The notes under the pieces were generated by a model. That model did no database searches and was not told the origin of the DNA. It worked only from the letters and a program-made list of their open reading frames with translations. From Lytechinus pictus (lineage: Eukaryota; Echinodermata; Echinoidea; Temnopleuroida; Toxopneustidae): 64,000 nt of DNA. Position 1 is the first letter of the stretch. Each line of letters starts with the position of its first letter. A program made the position numbers and the translations under genes. Where the stretch lies: NCBI RefSeq assembly GCF_037042905.1, contig NC_087252.1, forward strand, positions 25,282,994 to 25,346,993. Direction: 5' to 3'. Shown piece by piece: positions 20,479 through 34,900 of the stretch.

Positions 20479-20885
20479 TTCGTAATTCCGAAGGTTCGTA
20501 ATTCCGAAGGTTCTTTATTCCGAAGGTTCGTAATTCCGAAAACGAAATAAGGCTCGATGTTCCGAAGGTTCGTTAATCCGAAAACGAAATAAGGTTCGTT
20601 GTTCCGAAGGTTCGTTAATCCGAAAACGAAATAAGGTTCGTTGTTCCGAAGGTTCGTTAGTCCGAAAACGAAATAAGGTTAGTGAATCATTTAGTTTTCG
20701 GACTAACGAACCTTCGGAATTACGAACCTCATTTCTTTTTTCGGATTAACGAACCTTCGGAATTACGAACCTCACTTCGTTTTCGGACTAACGAACCTTC
20801 GGAATTACGAACCTCATTTCGTTTTCGGACTAACGAACCTTCGGAATATCCGAACCTTCGGAATAACGAAGCTTCGGATTTACGG
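20479..20885. repeat. Large foldback of TTCGGAATTACGAA units
   Basis: The left arm consists of several tandem units of about 33 bp containing TTCCGAAGGTTCGTTAATCC and AAAACGAAATAAGG. The right arm (20694-20885) carries the same units inverted. The whole could fold into a hairpin with arms near 200 bp. Reading frames here are artefacts of the repeat. Related sequence recurs at 44990-45125. Confidence 0.85.
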
Positions 20886-21746
20886 ATGTATGCGGAATGG
20901 GTTGTATATCTGTACGAACACTCATATGTTTTTAATGAAACAAATGCATATCAATTTGTCACCCCCTCTCGCCCCCTCCATCAAAAAAAAATTACGCTAA
21001 AGAGTACGAATTATGATTTTCATCGAAATTTCTGTCATCTCGCTGATTTGACTTTTTTCACGCCAAATCTATTTCAAAATGATTAATCATACTTTAAGTA
21101 TTTTAGATTTTAGGACTCGCTCAGTTCATCGGAATACTGTACAGTATTCAATTCTTATCCCCTGAACTCAAACTTGTCTATTTTCTGTCTAATTTTTACC
21201 CCTAACATTCATGACTAAATCCCCATTAAAATGTCTTTCCCAAAATGCAAAGGGTGCGTAAAACCATGGCGCACTTACCATGTTTCCGGTTTTGATAGTT
21301 ACAAAGATTTTTTATGAAGAAGACACTCGTAAAAGAAACTTGAGTTTTATGATCTTTTTGTTGGTTTCACACAGGAAACACACGCCATTTCAACGAGCAA
21401 TTTCAGGAGCATGGTATCATTTCATATGATGTTCCTCTCCTGTTTATCATATAGCTTTGAAAACTCCCTACTTAAGATTTATCATTACAGATTCCGAATG
21501 TCAGAAAGTATCCGTTCCGAATTTTAACTTGCCCTAAAAAGAAAAATGATATCTCACATTTACCATTGCCCAACCATGTATGAGTGTGTGGGTGTGGATG
21601 TAATTAATTTTCCCCATCATTTCAAACAACTTCCGAAGGTGTTTTCACCTACTTACATTAACAAGAGACAAAAACCTGGTTTCAGAGGTTTTCCGTTATT
21701 TATTTGCAAGTGGTGTTTAACTAAGGTGATACAATATCGGCAACTG

Positions 21747-22290
21747 GGCACCCACTCTAAAAAAAAATATTAGGTAGAAGTGCTCCATGCGGGTAATTAT
21801 GTGTCCAACCAACATTGGGCATTTTTATTTACCCAATGTAAAGAAACTTTGGCCCAAATTAAAGTAATTGCTGCTTATTTTTAACCTAACTGGACATATG
21901 CTTCCCGCATTGGGTAAAATTCGTGGTGGTAAAAATTTTATCCAATATTTCTAGTGCAGTATTACTGATTTGATGATTTTTTTTTCCAGAAAAATATAGC
22001 GGGCGTTTAACTATAGTGATACAAAATCGGCAACTGTATACCCACTCTAAAAAAATATTGGGTAAAAGTGCTCCATACGGGTAATTATGTGTCCAACCAA
22101 CATTGGGCATTTTTATTTACCCAGTGTGATGAAAATTTCGCCCATTCTAAAGTAATTGCTGCTTATTTTTAACCTTACTGGACATATGCTTCCCGCATTG
22201 GGTAAAATGCTGCCCCAAATTGGTTGGGCACATAATTACCCTCGTGGTGGTAAAAATTTTACCCAATATTTCTTACAGTGCAGTATTACT
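21747..22290. mobile_element. Two tandem copies of a TTGGGTAAA-type element
   Basis: Copies start at about 21750 and 22037. Each begins CCCACTCTAAAAAA and ATTGGGTAAAAGTGCTCC, and ends with TTTTACCCAATATTTCT and CAGTGCAGTATTA. Inside, AACCAACATTGGGC and its partners repeat. The ends are inverted relative to each other. Confidence 0.7.
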
Positions 22291-22888
22291 TGTTTTATTA
22301 TTGGTTTTTTTTTCTGGAAAATATAATTAGTTGGTGGGGGACAGGTAGAAGACTTAATAATTGCGTATCTTCTTTGTTGGGAGGGAAAGGTATACCTTTC
22401 AACCTCGAGATTGTAAAATGATTTATTGATCTATCAAAACGAAGATCTAATACATATCCCATATTCCTTCCATATTTAGCCATCCCTTTTAGGGCTCTAC
22501 GTCCATGTGGTGAAGCTAATCGGGAGAAACTTTCTTTATTCTATTGGTAAAACGCCGATCTATTTTTAACTAGTCGTTATAATTATGATTTCACATAACC
22601 GAAAGTGAAATGGACAAAGGGCTCCTCCCCTCATATCCTCAATCGAAGTATGAATGATTGTGTCTCTTGGTTGAAGTAGCAGCCTGCTTGCAACCAATCG
22701 ATGGCCCTTCATAAGTATTCTCTGAAAGTGAATCCTCTGTTTTGAGAGCATCACATCCTTTGTCATTCTTCCAAACGCCATGAAAACTGAAATAGTGACA
22801 GAACTATAGGAAACCCTCATCTGGATAACTGTGCTATTCAGGATCAGCTCGTATTCTATACTGTGGATATATATATTACGTTATAAAG

Positions 22889-22928
22889 ATGGGGAGGATG
22901 GCCAAATCGGTTTTATTTGCCATTACTG
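22889..22928 (+). CDS. Ig receptor, candidate start exon
   Basis: The ATG opens MGRMAKSVLFAIT and ends at a GTAAGAA donor in phase 1, which matches the phase-1 acceptor at 25216. Together with the next exon it gives a modest signal peptide. Another start exon is possible. Confidence 0.45.
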
Positions 22929-25900
22929 GTAAGAATTTCTATGATTGAATTTCTAAGAGGTAGCAAATGTTTGTTTAAAACACACTTGTTTGACGAATTG
23001 CGAGCAGACTTATGTTGATGATCATATTTATATGATTTTATCATCAAAGAAGATGCAAGCCTATCATCTTTTGCAAATGTTGATTGTTTTTTCTGTGAAA
23101 GTATTGATGACGTATTAAGACGAGCTAAATGGACAACATGGACAGATCATGCAGATGGAGAAATGATGTGAGATGTGATAAATTCTCCGCCCGTTGAAAA
23201 AGTAGAACTAATGGCAAAAATATTATTATTTATTCTGTAATTGTTTTTGTTCTTGTAGGAATCGTCAGTTTATAAGAAATTATACTCAAAGAATAAAAAA
23301 GGGTTTCAACTCTATACCTTCCAAAGCCGCACTGGGAACGCACTGAGAGCACTTCTATAAATGGTAAAACGTGCAACCCGCCACCATCATTGCGATTACC
23401 ATCATCATCACCACGACCACCATCACCACTACCACAAACATCACTACCAAAATCATAAATATGGTCATCTTCATCATCATCACCTCCAGGTCATTGTCAT
23501 CGTCATCATCATCATCATCACCATCAGTAGCACCATCATCGTCATCATCATCATCATCACCATCAGTAGCACCATCATCATCATCACCACCACCACCACC
23601 GCCGCCGCACCACCACAATAACCATTACCATCCTCACCACCACCACCATCATCACGATAAACACCATGAACACTACCACGTCACCATCAAATTCATCAAT
23701 ATGCTCATCTTCATCAGCATCATCATCACCTCCCGGTCATCGTCATCATCATCATTACCATCAGTAGCACCATCATCATCATCATCATTATCCCCATCAG
23801 TAGCACCGTCATCATCATCATTATCACCATCAGTAGCACCATCATCATCATCATCATCATTATCACCATCAGTAGCACCATCATCACCATCATCATCATC
23901 ATCATCATCACCATCAGTAGCACCATCATCGTCATCATCATCATCACCATCAGTAGCACCACCACAATAACCATTACCATCATCACCACCATCACCAATA
24001 TTATCGCAATACTATGCACGACCATCACCTCCACCATCTCCGTTACTATCATCACCACTTACACCACCATCGTCATTATTACCATCACCATATCACCACC
24101 ACCTTCACTACAACCAGGAATCATCGTCTTAATAATTTTTATAATAGGCATTTATATAGCGCCATCTATCTAGAAATAATCTATTCCGAGGCGCGATGTT
24201 ATTATTGTTATTACCCCGGAGGAGCCGTGGTGTAGTGGTTCTGACTCTCGCCTTGTAAACAGAGGGTCGTGTGTTCGAATCCCACCGCGGTCTGGCGTCC
24301 TTTGGCAAGGCGTTAATCCACACTTTGCCACTCTCGACCCAGGTGCTAAATGGGTACCCGGTAGGATGTGAAAGTCGTTGTAGCTTGTCCAGTACTGTGT
24401 GCGCCTCACAGGTGACTGACTGGAATACTCCCCAGGGAGTGGAGGATGTGCACACATTGTGTGCGGGAATGACTGATTGAATCCGATGACTTGGGTAATA
24501 ATATATCTGTAAAGCGCTTAGACACGTCGTTCCGATGGATTAAGCGCTATATAAAAGCGGATTATTATTATTATTATTTAGCTCGAGCTGCCTTTCAGCG
24601 CTCATGTATTCAAGGAATTAATCCTGCCGGGTACTCATTCACCTCACCTGGGTTGAGTGCATCACAATGTGAATAGATTTCTTGCTGAAGGAAATTACAC
24701 CATGGTTGGGATTCGAACCCACGACTCTCTGTTTCAAAGTCAAAAGACTTATCCACTGGGCCACAATGCTCCACATTGATTAACGTCATCTCCAATCACC
24801 ACCATGACCACCATAGCCACCATCATCCTCACCACCAGCATCATCAGAATCTTCATTAACAGCAAATTCACCATCACCATCATTACCATCGTCACCATTA
24901 TTATCATCACCACCACCACCATCAGCTCTACAACCATCATCACTACCACCACCGCAAAAGTCACCAACTAACACCATCAACACCATTATACTACCACATC
25001 ATTGCCATCATCATCAGCAGCAGCAGCACCAACACCACCAGCGCCACCATCCTAACCTTCAAAAGCACCACCACCACCATCATCGCCAATAGCATCACCA
25101 CCACACCGTCTTCCTAACCATCATCATCGTCACCTTTACAAACATGCAGCACCAGCACCACCATCACCATTAAGATTGCAGCAGTAAAGTTATATCTATT
25201 CTTGTCCGCATGTAGTTCAAATGATGTTCAAGTTCGGCAATACTTTGTTTGCAACTACCCACGTCCCCATAATTGCCAAGAACGGGGAGAGCGTCACGCT
25301 GCCATGCTCCCATGGATGGAATCTTTCTCGAGTCGAGGACAGGAAAGACCTGGATCATGCCACCTGGTACTTAACTGTGAGTGTTTAAACGTTCTAATGT
25401 TTAGTTACACCAACGAAACCGACTCCAGACCGATCAAATCTAGTACGTTATTTCCAATGATTGGTCTTTGGTCGGACTGTAGTCGGTTTCATTGGTGTGA
25501 CTGCATCATAAGATGTTCAACGGATTCCGCATTTTAGTGCCAATTTGTAATTTGCCGATAACTCATACCTCGTTTCCAATGTCGTGCACTCCTTTATACC
25601 TCGTTCCGATCGTCTGGTGATCCGTTACGATTGGCCTTTTGTTGCTGATCGCGAAAGATTTTTTTAAAGCAGTCCAAAAAATGTTCTACTATCAAAACGG
25701 TAGCCACGAGTGACTTCAAGATCTGATACGATCTGACACGATCACTACGATTTACTCCACGATTAAGCTCACCAATACAAACGCCACAATCGGCCTTTCG
25801 TAACTAATCATGAATTTTTTTGAACCAAAAAAGATTCCACGATCAATACGATTACCACAACTGATCTGATATGATCTAATACGATCTGATACGATTACTA

Positions 25901-28900
25901 AGATTTCTCCACGATTATGACCACGGTTTCAATCGTGACACTGTGAACTATTTTCAAATAAAGGTATTTTTAATATATTGTTTTGACATTTAAGTTTTAT
26001 ACATATTAACTGGTTAAGTGTACAAAGGCATATATTCCATTATTGCCATCAGTTTGAAAAGAAACCTAGAAATCAGGTGGAATCATTTGCTCGTATCAAT
26101 ATGTGACGTCATTAAGATTTTGACGAGAAGTTTGCTTTTACACAAAATTTGATAGATTTGTATTCCATTCTATTTTTATCTAGGTCCGTTGTCTTTAGGA
26201 TGCTCATCTTATATGAAATACACATGGATGTTCTTTTAATATCGAATCGTTATCCAATGTTAAAGATCAGAGTGTATGGTATTATATGAACACCATAATA
26301 GACCTATCGATCGTAGTTTAAAATGTGTCGGTTTCTGGTCGTAAAGGGAAGTAAACTTTTTTCAGGCCATCTCAGATTTCATTCATCACCATGTCAAGAT
26401 TATTATGACTGATAATGATATGTTTATCATAGAGCTAGAGCTTTATGTGTTTATCATCATGGCAATTAGTCATGCGGCTTTAATATCGAGTATCAATATT
26501 CCAACATTATGTCTGAAGGGAATCGACTATGCATTAAGGCGAATCTGAATATTGAAAAGACTCGATTTTAAAGAATTAAAAGAATTATTACTTAAAAATA
26601 TATCATTATCAATATTATGTTTATTATTAGTAGTATTGTTATTATTATCATTATTATTATTATCATATTATCACAATATATCATGCTCTACAAGCAATGC
26701 TTTTTAGTGGATCCCCTCATTTCCATATCAGATTTTGTTAAAACTATTTTACAAATGTATTGAAACTCGTAATTGATTTGTAATCAATATTATTATATTT
26801 CATTTGTATTTGTTTATATTCATGTATTTTTTATTTGTATTTGCTTATAATGTTGTTAATGGAAATGGAAAATAAACTTGAACTTGAACAATCATTGTTT
26901 TCATTTTCCTCTTCCTCGCAATCATCATCATCGTCGTCGTGGTCATCATTATCACAATCATCATCATCGTTCTCGTCATTATCATCATCATAACAGAATC
27001 CTGACCGTACTGACACTGTCGCTTCTCACGAATGTCCAGATGATAACCCTAAATCATGTAAGACAAGGACATCGAATAGTCAGGTCTCCCTTGACCTTGA
27101 CTTCGAGAACCAGACAGCGAATCTCATCATCACAAATGTCCAGAGTACGAACAGCGGGGTGTATTTCTGTTTGGTAGTGACCGTCAATGGTATCATCCAA
27201 ACCTCTGTCAAGCTCACTGTTAGTGGTAAGTGATGAAAACCTTTTTATCAAACCTAAAACCAGTATCATAAAGTCTTGTTATTAAACTAGGAGTTAATTT
27301 TAACGGAGAAAGTTAAGCAGGGGGTGTTTCACAAAGATTTAAGTATTACTTAGAGTCGCACTTAAATACCGAATTGCGTACTCTACGAAAGGCTTGACCG
27401 CATTGGTCAGATCGTGTCATGAGGACGCGCACTAATACGTATCTATCAATAAGAACGCGCGTTGCATATCATGCACGAGTCGGCATTTAAGTGCGATTTA
27501 AGTCATACTTAAATATTTGTGAAACATCCCCCTGGTTGTGTTCTATTTTGTCTATTTCTTCATCTCCTAGCTCCGGTTACGGGTTGATGCTAAAAAGAGA
27601 CCAAAAGGTGTGGGAGGCACTGAAGAACTCAGCATGGACACACCAATGGAGATGTTGGGAAATCTCCCTTTCCACCCCCCCCCCCAAAAAAAAAAAGCAA
27701 ATATATACAAAATAATAATAGATAAATAATATAAAGAATACAAAAATCCTTCACCGGCAAAAATAATAATTCTTATTTTCGTATTCTTACTTCCCTCCTC
27801 CAAAAAAAACCAACAAGTTTTCTTGAAACGGACTACTGAACGTTATATAAATTAATGTAGCTTTCAGCTATCTTCTTCTCGGCCAAATTAGGCTCGTATG
27901 ATCACTCGAGACAAAATTAATGTGATCACCCCCTTTCGTTTGTCCGGGGACGTCGGAGGGGGGGGGGGGGGCAAGACGGACACCGCCACAGTGCTCATAT
28001 ATCAACTTTCAAAATACACTTTAAACAAGTAATCAACCTTTGATGACAGAATGTTCTCAGACTTCCCTAGAATTATTTTGTAATTCAATTCAATTCAATT
28101 CTTTTATTTCATTTCCATTCAAAACATATTGAATGGAATGTTTATCTCCACCCCAAATAATGGGCAATCCAGCCATTCATTACGTATTAATGTTGTATTT
28201 AATGTTGTAAATTTTAACTGAATTAATTTTTTTTTTTTTTTTTTTTTTTTGGGGGGGGGGGTTATTTTGCATGTTTTTTATTAAATAGAATTAATGCAAT
28301 TCAATACGAAAAATTACAGTAATGCTCCAAATATTATGTGGTCATGGTACGATTATATATGTACGATTGTTTTTTGGGGGGAGGGTGGCAATTTTGTTAC
28401 CATTTTAGTAACTCTACTGTACGCACGTACATTGCCCGAGCTTGAAAAAACCCTTTTAAGGATGTTTTTTGTGTGGGTGTCAGGGGTGCTTGCGTGTGTG
28501 GGTGGGATGGGTGTGAGGGGATGTGGGAGGATGTGGGTGTGTGCGCGTACTCGTGTAATTATGGCAGTGTCCCTGGATCGTTTCAAGCAAAAATCCATTG
28601 TCGTTTCGAAATTCTTAAGGAAACTGTCTCCAAGCTTCCTCCATAATCAATTTTGTGATTATTTTTTTCTCTTTTTCATTTTGCACAGGGTCTGATACAT
28701 CCGTTCGCATTACGTCATCCGGCGGTCATCCACCCGACGAGCCAAGCAAAGTAATCGTCACGGCCAATACCACGGAAACACTCAAGTGTTCTGCTTATGT
28801 GAATAAGGGCTACCCTGGCACACTCGTCTGGACAGCCCAAGATCTCAGTTTGCAAGAGGAACCTCAAAAGAAGTTCGACATCAATGAAGACGAATATTAT

Positions 28901-31900
28901 GTGACGTCATCGGTGACGTTTCATCCAACACATGCTGATAATGGTAAATGGGTAGAATGTGGAATCAGGGAAAGCGAAAAATCACCGAGACGAGTCAAGT
29001 TGATGGTTAAAGGTAACTAGAATTTTCAATTCAGTTAATGGTGCATATATGTATTTCGCATGAAAATCAATGTATTATCCAGAGTTCAAATGCTGAAATT
29101 AGCATGTTTACAATACAGGCCATTCATAGGCAAAACTAACAAAATATATAGGTAGACCGACATAAAATGGTTCATGACATACATGAAATTGATAAATAAA
29201 TACACGTCTGAAAGTAATTGTAATTGTAAACAACGCAATCAATAGAATAAATTTGAATATATAGGCCTATACAGAATTGCATGAATGGATACAATTTCGA
29301 ATCTCTTGCTCACTTTTCTTGAAAAAGACAAATCACAGTGAACTTTCAGTCGTGTGAAAGTCCTTCTGTAGCATTTGAAAAACACAGATCGCCTGCAGGA
29401 TCTCACTAAGAATGAAAGTGGACATTTATTACTTGGGCGTGGCCTAAATGACGCTATCATATAGAAGAAGGATTTCTGGGAATTCTGTTGCTGAATTGTT
29501 AATGATTCGAAAGTAATAAATCAAGTGGCGTTCAAATTGTAGAGACTGGCACTGATTGTATTTAGCATGTCGGGAATTACCGGAAAGTCTTCAATTGCTA
29601 GAAATATTATTGGTACTACTAGAGAAAGTTACGTTGTTGCTGCTTTCTTGCTTAAATTATTTCCGTTTCATTTTTTTTTTATTTCCAGCAAAACAGTAAA
29701 CAAAATCCATGAAATAAAATGATAATAAACAATTGAAGTATAAAAAAACACAATCATGTAGCTCAACAATATAGATTTTAAACTTAGATGGATCATGAAA
29801 TATTTGTAGCTGAAAATAGCTTGTCGAAAATGGAGAGGTCCACTGTGAAGCTCTGCTTGTAAATCGTGGACCCCTCGAATGAAAGTATTTAATAATGATC
29901 AAGTACATAATTATAATGATGAAAGCATTGAATAATTGTTAAAGGGGAATCCAACCCAAATAAAAACTTGTTTTTATAAGAAAAACAAAAATCAGACAAG
30001 TTAATAGGTGAAAGTTTGAACAATATTGGACAAACAACAAGAAAGTTATGATTTCTTAAAAGTTGTAAATATTGGTAATCACTATACCCATGGAGACTTA
30101 AAATTGGCCGCATATGGGATACCATAGTGATGTAAGGCAAGGACTACTCTTCCTTGTACTCCAATACATATTATGGCTAAAATGTCATTTTTCCCCAAAA
30201 GTTTTTATTTCAAATTATATTTTTCTTTCATGAGGACATAAAACAATATACTACCTGGATTATATTTAGATTATACTGCCCCAGGGGAATGGGTACTTAA
30301 AAGAAAACCAAAAAGAAACCCTGATTATAAAGTACATGGCCTATGGGAAAGTTGTCCTTGCCCCTTGTCATAATTTACGTACCCAGTTGCCAATTTGAAA
30401 TCTACATACTTTTAGTGATCTCAATTTAAAAGCAGCTATAACTTTCTTTAATGCTTGTCCGATTTCTTTCAAACTTTCACCATTCTGTATAATTCATTTT
30501 TCTCCTTCTAAACACAACATTTTATGGCCGAGGCTGGATTCCCCTTTAATTATATAATTAAAATAATGAGGCAATTGTAACTGGGTCAGCTCTATACTCA
30601 TGTGACAATTCTTATCCATCTTGTCCCATTATATCGTTTATTGTTGCTGGAAAGACCACAGTGCGGCATACGTTAACACAAAGTGTGTTCGCATAGGAGA
30701 CTATGTGTGAACCACAATGTGAAAATGCCTAAAATTAAACAGTTCACACTGTAGACATCTTGATTGTGTGGGTGATTACAGTGTGTTAACATAGTGGACT
30801 ATATGTGATTCACAATGTTAAAATGCTTAGAATTAAACACTCTGGAGATAAATTCACACTGTGGACGTATCGACTGTGTGGGTGTTCACATAGTGCACCA
30901 TACTAGTATGTGATTCACAATGTTAAAATGCTTAGAATTCAACAATCTGGAGACAAGTTCACACTGTGGACATCTCGACTGTGTTGGTGGTCACAGTGTG
31001 TTCACATAGTGTACTACATGTGATTCACAATGTTAAAATGCTTAAAATTCAATAATCTGGAGATAAGTTCACACAGTGGACATCTCGACTGTGTGGATGT
31101 TCACAGTCTGTTCACATATAATGCAGTAACTGAAGATGTGAGTGATTCAGAGAAATCTGAAACTGTTGAAATGAAGTGTGAACACAGTTGCCACCGTGGG
31201 TATTTCTACCACGCCACATGAGTGCTGTTCACAGTGTGTTCGCCTTGTGGACTGTGCTAAAATGTGATTCACACTTTTGTGTAACTTCGTATCACATCCA
31301 ATGCCGATTAGTTTCGTCAAGGATATATTTGGGTGCATGGTTTAGTAAATACTCAGGGGCTCTGCCCTGATATTGCGATAGGGGCAAGACGAAAATGTGG
31401 TCGAATTACAAACTAATTTTAGGGGTATTATAGAATTACACTGTCAAGACTTCTCTTTTTTATTCTCTTCATCCTTCTTCCTGTCTTTTCTTTAGTTTTT
31501 GTTTTTCTCCCCCTTTGTTTTTTTTAACTACTTGAAGAAAGAATTTCTGAAAAAACATCTTGCTACCAAGAATGACGGCTTCCCTGCAGTAGTAGGCCTA
31601 CCACTCTTTTCATCTGTTTATAACATAGTTTCCATTTTGAAGAAGCTTCTGGCAATTAATCCGATGGCATATTTTATTCTTGACATTTCTCATATTGGAC
31701 AGATAAAACAGATACGTCATCAACGGGTAACCCTCTTATCCCAATAAACAATGAAACTTCAAGCCCAGTATGTTTTCATCGCCAAAGTCGGAAGGCTAAT
31801 AACTCCTCTCGGAACAATACCTGTTGCCAGGCAAGAGATATCGTCTTTCTGCCCAGTATTTCACCGAATGGGGATATCGCTATTTTATGCTGCACAGGGC

Positions 31901-34900
31901 GTGAGGTTGGGTCATGCCACTCTCTACAGTTCAACATTGCTGGTAAGAATGACTTTACTCATGTCGTACGCAGACATTTCTTCCTGGGGTGGGGGGGGGG
32001 GCAAGATGCGTGAACATAATTGAAGAAACTCGTTAGCGAGGGAGCGGAGCGACCTAGCGAATTATGCATTATAGGAGGTTTTTTTTTTTTGCATTTGATG
32101 ACGTGAATTGAAGACTCTTTAGGACACTTCTTGGCGAATTTTGTGATTTTTTTTGTAACGAAATTTCAGGAGGGGGTAACTGCCCCAGCAGCTTATGGCT
32201 ACAAATTTACTGGAACCCCTTCCATCAAATGTGAAATATTCATTCAGATACAATTACCCCCTCCCAACCTCAATGGATTATATTCACTTGATCTATATTC
32301 AGTTGGTCTACTTTCTTTTCCGATAGGGCTAGTCTAATACCACATGTACTGAAAAAAAAAACTCCGGTGTTGATTTGACACCAGCCCGGAATCTATATAT
32401 GTCCACACCAGAGAAGTGTTAAACAACACCAGTTTGGAAGCAAACCGATGCTGTTTTAATACTAACTGGTGTTGTATAAACACCTTTCTGGTGTTAGACC
32501 AAAACAAAACTGGTGTCGTTTAACACTTCTCTGGTGTGGACATATATATATATAGATTCCGGGCTGGTGTTAAATCAACACCGGAGTTTTTGCAGTGTGG
32601 GTTACAACCATTTTGTCTACTATCAATGAGGTCTTATTGCGGTTGGGTCTACAGTTTACACTCGGACTAATACCCACGTCAAGTAGTCTAAGTGCCCATT
32701 TCGTCTAATTTTCACTTCGTTTAGTCATCATTTGTACTAAGTTAAACGTATATGTAATATGTGATCCATAAACAGTTCATCTAACAATAAAGATTAAGTT
32801 GGTGTTAGAAGAAGTGGATACTACTTACTTACTTACTTACGTGCTTACTTACTTACGTGCGTACTTACTTACATACTTATTTACTTAGTACTTACTTACT
32901 TACTTACTAACTTACTTACTTACTGACTTACTTACTGACTTACTTACTGTCCATTATTCCTCCTGGCACGTAGGCAGCAAAGATAGGACAGCCTCACAGG
33001 AACTTAAAATGGAAAATAAATGGCCATTAGACCAAATGGTCAGTAGACGAACTGAGATTAGACCATGTTGGATGAGATCAAACGCAAAGTAGACAAAGCG
33101 GTTGTTGGCCAATCATCGACACCCCCGCCCCCTCACCCACTTTCATCAGTGGCGTACTTAGGATTTTCCACAGAGGGGGGGGGGGACAAAACCGTTCGCC
33201 AAATAAATTGACAAGCAAAAAAAAAAAAGGTCTTCAATCACAAATAAAGGATTTCGTACCACAAAAAAAATTGACAAGCAAAAAAAAAAAAAAAAAAGGT
33301 TTTCAAGCTCGTCGGGGGGGGGGGGGGGGGGGTGGGAATAAAGGTCTTCAAGCTCGTCAGGGGGGGCATAAAAAGTCTTTCAAGCTCGTCAGGGGGGGGG
33401 GGTGGCAGGAATATGTCCTTTGCATGGGTTGTGGCTCGCCAGGGGGTGCAGACTGCCCCCCTGCCACCCCCCCCCCCCGTAGGTACGCTAGTGAACAGTC
33501 GGCTACTTTTATACCGCAGCCGGATCTGAACTTCCTAGAAAAAAGGGGTTAAGTGGTTAACATGAAGAAAATTAGTCTTGAATTTATCAATCTCTAATCG
33601 TCTTTGATTACTGTTGGAAATTAACGCACTGAGCGGCCCCCTTCTTTGCACATCGACCGTGCAGGATGTGGATGTCTAACAAGCAAGATTTGAAATTTGC
33701 CATGACACTACAAATCCGACATGGGACTTTGATCTTCAGTGCAATTATTCATTTATCTATTTATAATAATAATAATAATATAGGGTATTTATATTGCGCA
33801 CATATCCACCTTGTTAGGTGCTCAAGGCGCTCCTATATTACCCGGCTAAGCTAGGCGTTCATAGCGCACACAGCTTTTTAAGGAATTACTTCCTACCGGT
33901 ACCCATTTACCTCACCTGGGTTGAGTGCAGCACACTGTGGATCAGTTTCTTGCTGAAGGAAATTACGCCATGGCTGGGATTCGAACCCACGACCCTCTGT
34001 TTCAAAGTCCGAAGACTAATCCACTGGGCCACAACGCTCCATTTATATCATTTATATCTAAATTATTTTGGTAAAAAAATTCTCTCATGTAAATTTAGTA
34101 TTTAAAACAATGCATAATTTCTATTTTTATCTCTCTCTCTTTATCGATCTAGCTATCTTTCTAACTTTTTCTCTCTCCCCCTCTTTCTCCCTCTCTCACA
34201 CACACCCACAAACATAGTCTCTTTTAAGTTTCAAGTTTCATTTTCTTTTATTCTCCCTTTTCCCTCCCTTCTCAAGTTATCTTTTTTTTATTCATTTTAT
34301 TTTGTTTTGCAGGAGATAGTAGGCCTGACGCAGAGGAAACGGTGAGTGAGTCCAGTCATACCATAGCGACAATTATGTCCATCTCGCTTTATGTAATCAT
34401 TGGAGCCGGTATCCTTATCATTCTATCTGTCTCCATCTGGAGAAAGAGGAAAGGTAAGAATAAATTCAGAAATTTATCCTTCATTTTGTCTCCTTCTTTT
34501 ACTGATACTGCCTTTCTTGTTTTTTTCTTTCTCTTCTTCTTCTTTTCTTCTTATCCGTCTTCTTTTTTTCTTCTTTTTATTTTTCTCCTATCTCCTCCTG
34601 TTCTTCCTCTCGAGAAAAAGACAAGGGCCCCGTCTTACAAGGAGTTACGATTGATCCAATCAATCGTAACTCTATGGAAATCCATCAGTGTCATATTTTT
34701 TTCCTACAGGAAATTTGCAAAATGTCATTTGTAAACAGAGGAAAACGCACCAAATTGTCAAGGAATCAATGGCTTTATGTATATACATTTATATCTAGAA
34801 ATTTGTTTGAACAAACATGCATTTCATATGTTGACTTTGTTGGCTTTCCATAATTACCATTGATCGAATCAATCGCAACTCTTCGTAAGACGGGCCCCAG

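Noticed and set aside
20682..21086. 134-codon frame with repeated NEPSELRT
   Set aside because: A direct read-through of the TTCGGAATTACGAA foldback; the period follows the DNA repeat.
23371..23970. 199-codon Ser/Pro-rich open frame
   Set aside because: It is a translation of the (CAT/CAC)n microsatellite; the other frames of the same DNA are equally open and rich in His or Met.
24222..24295. Functional tRNA gene
   Set aside because: The tRNA-like head is followed by the SINE body and ATT tail; similar heads recur in the window.
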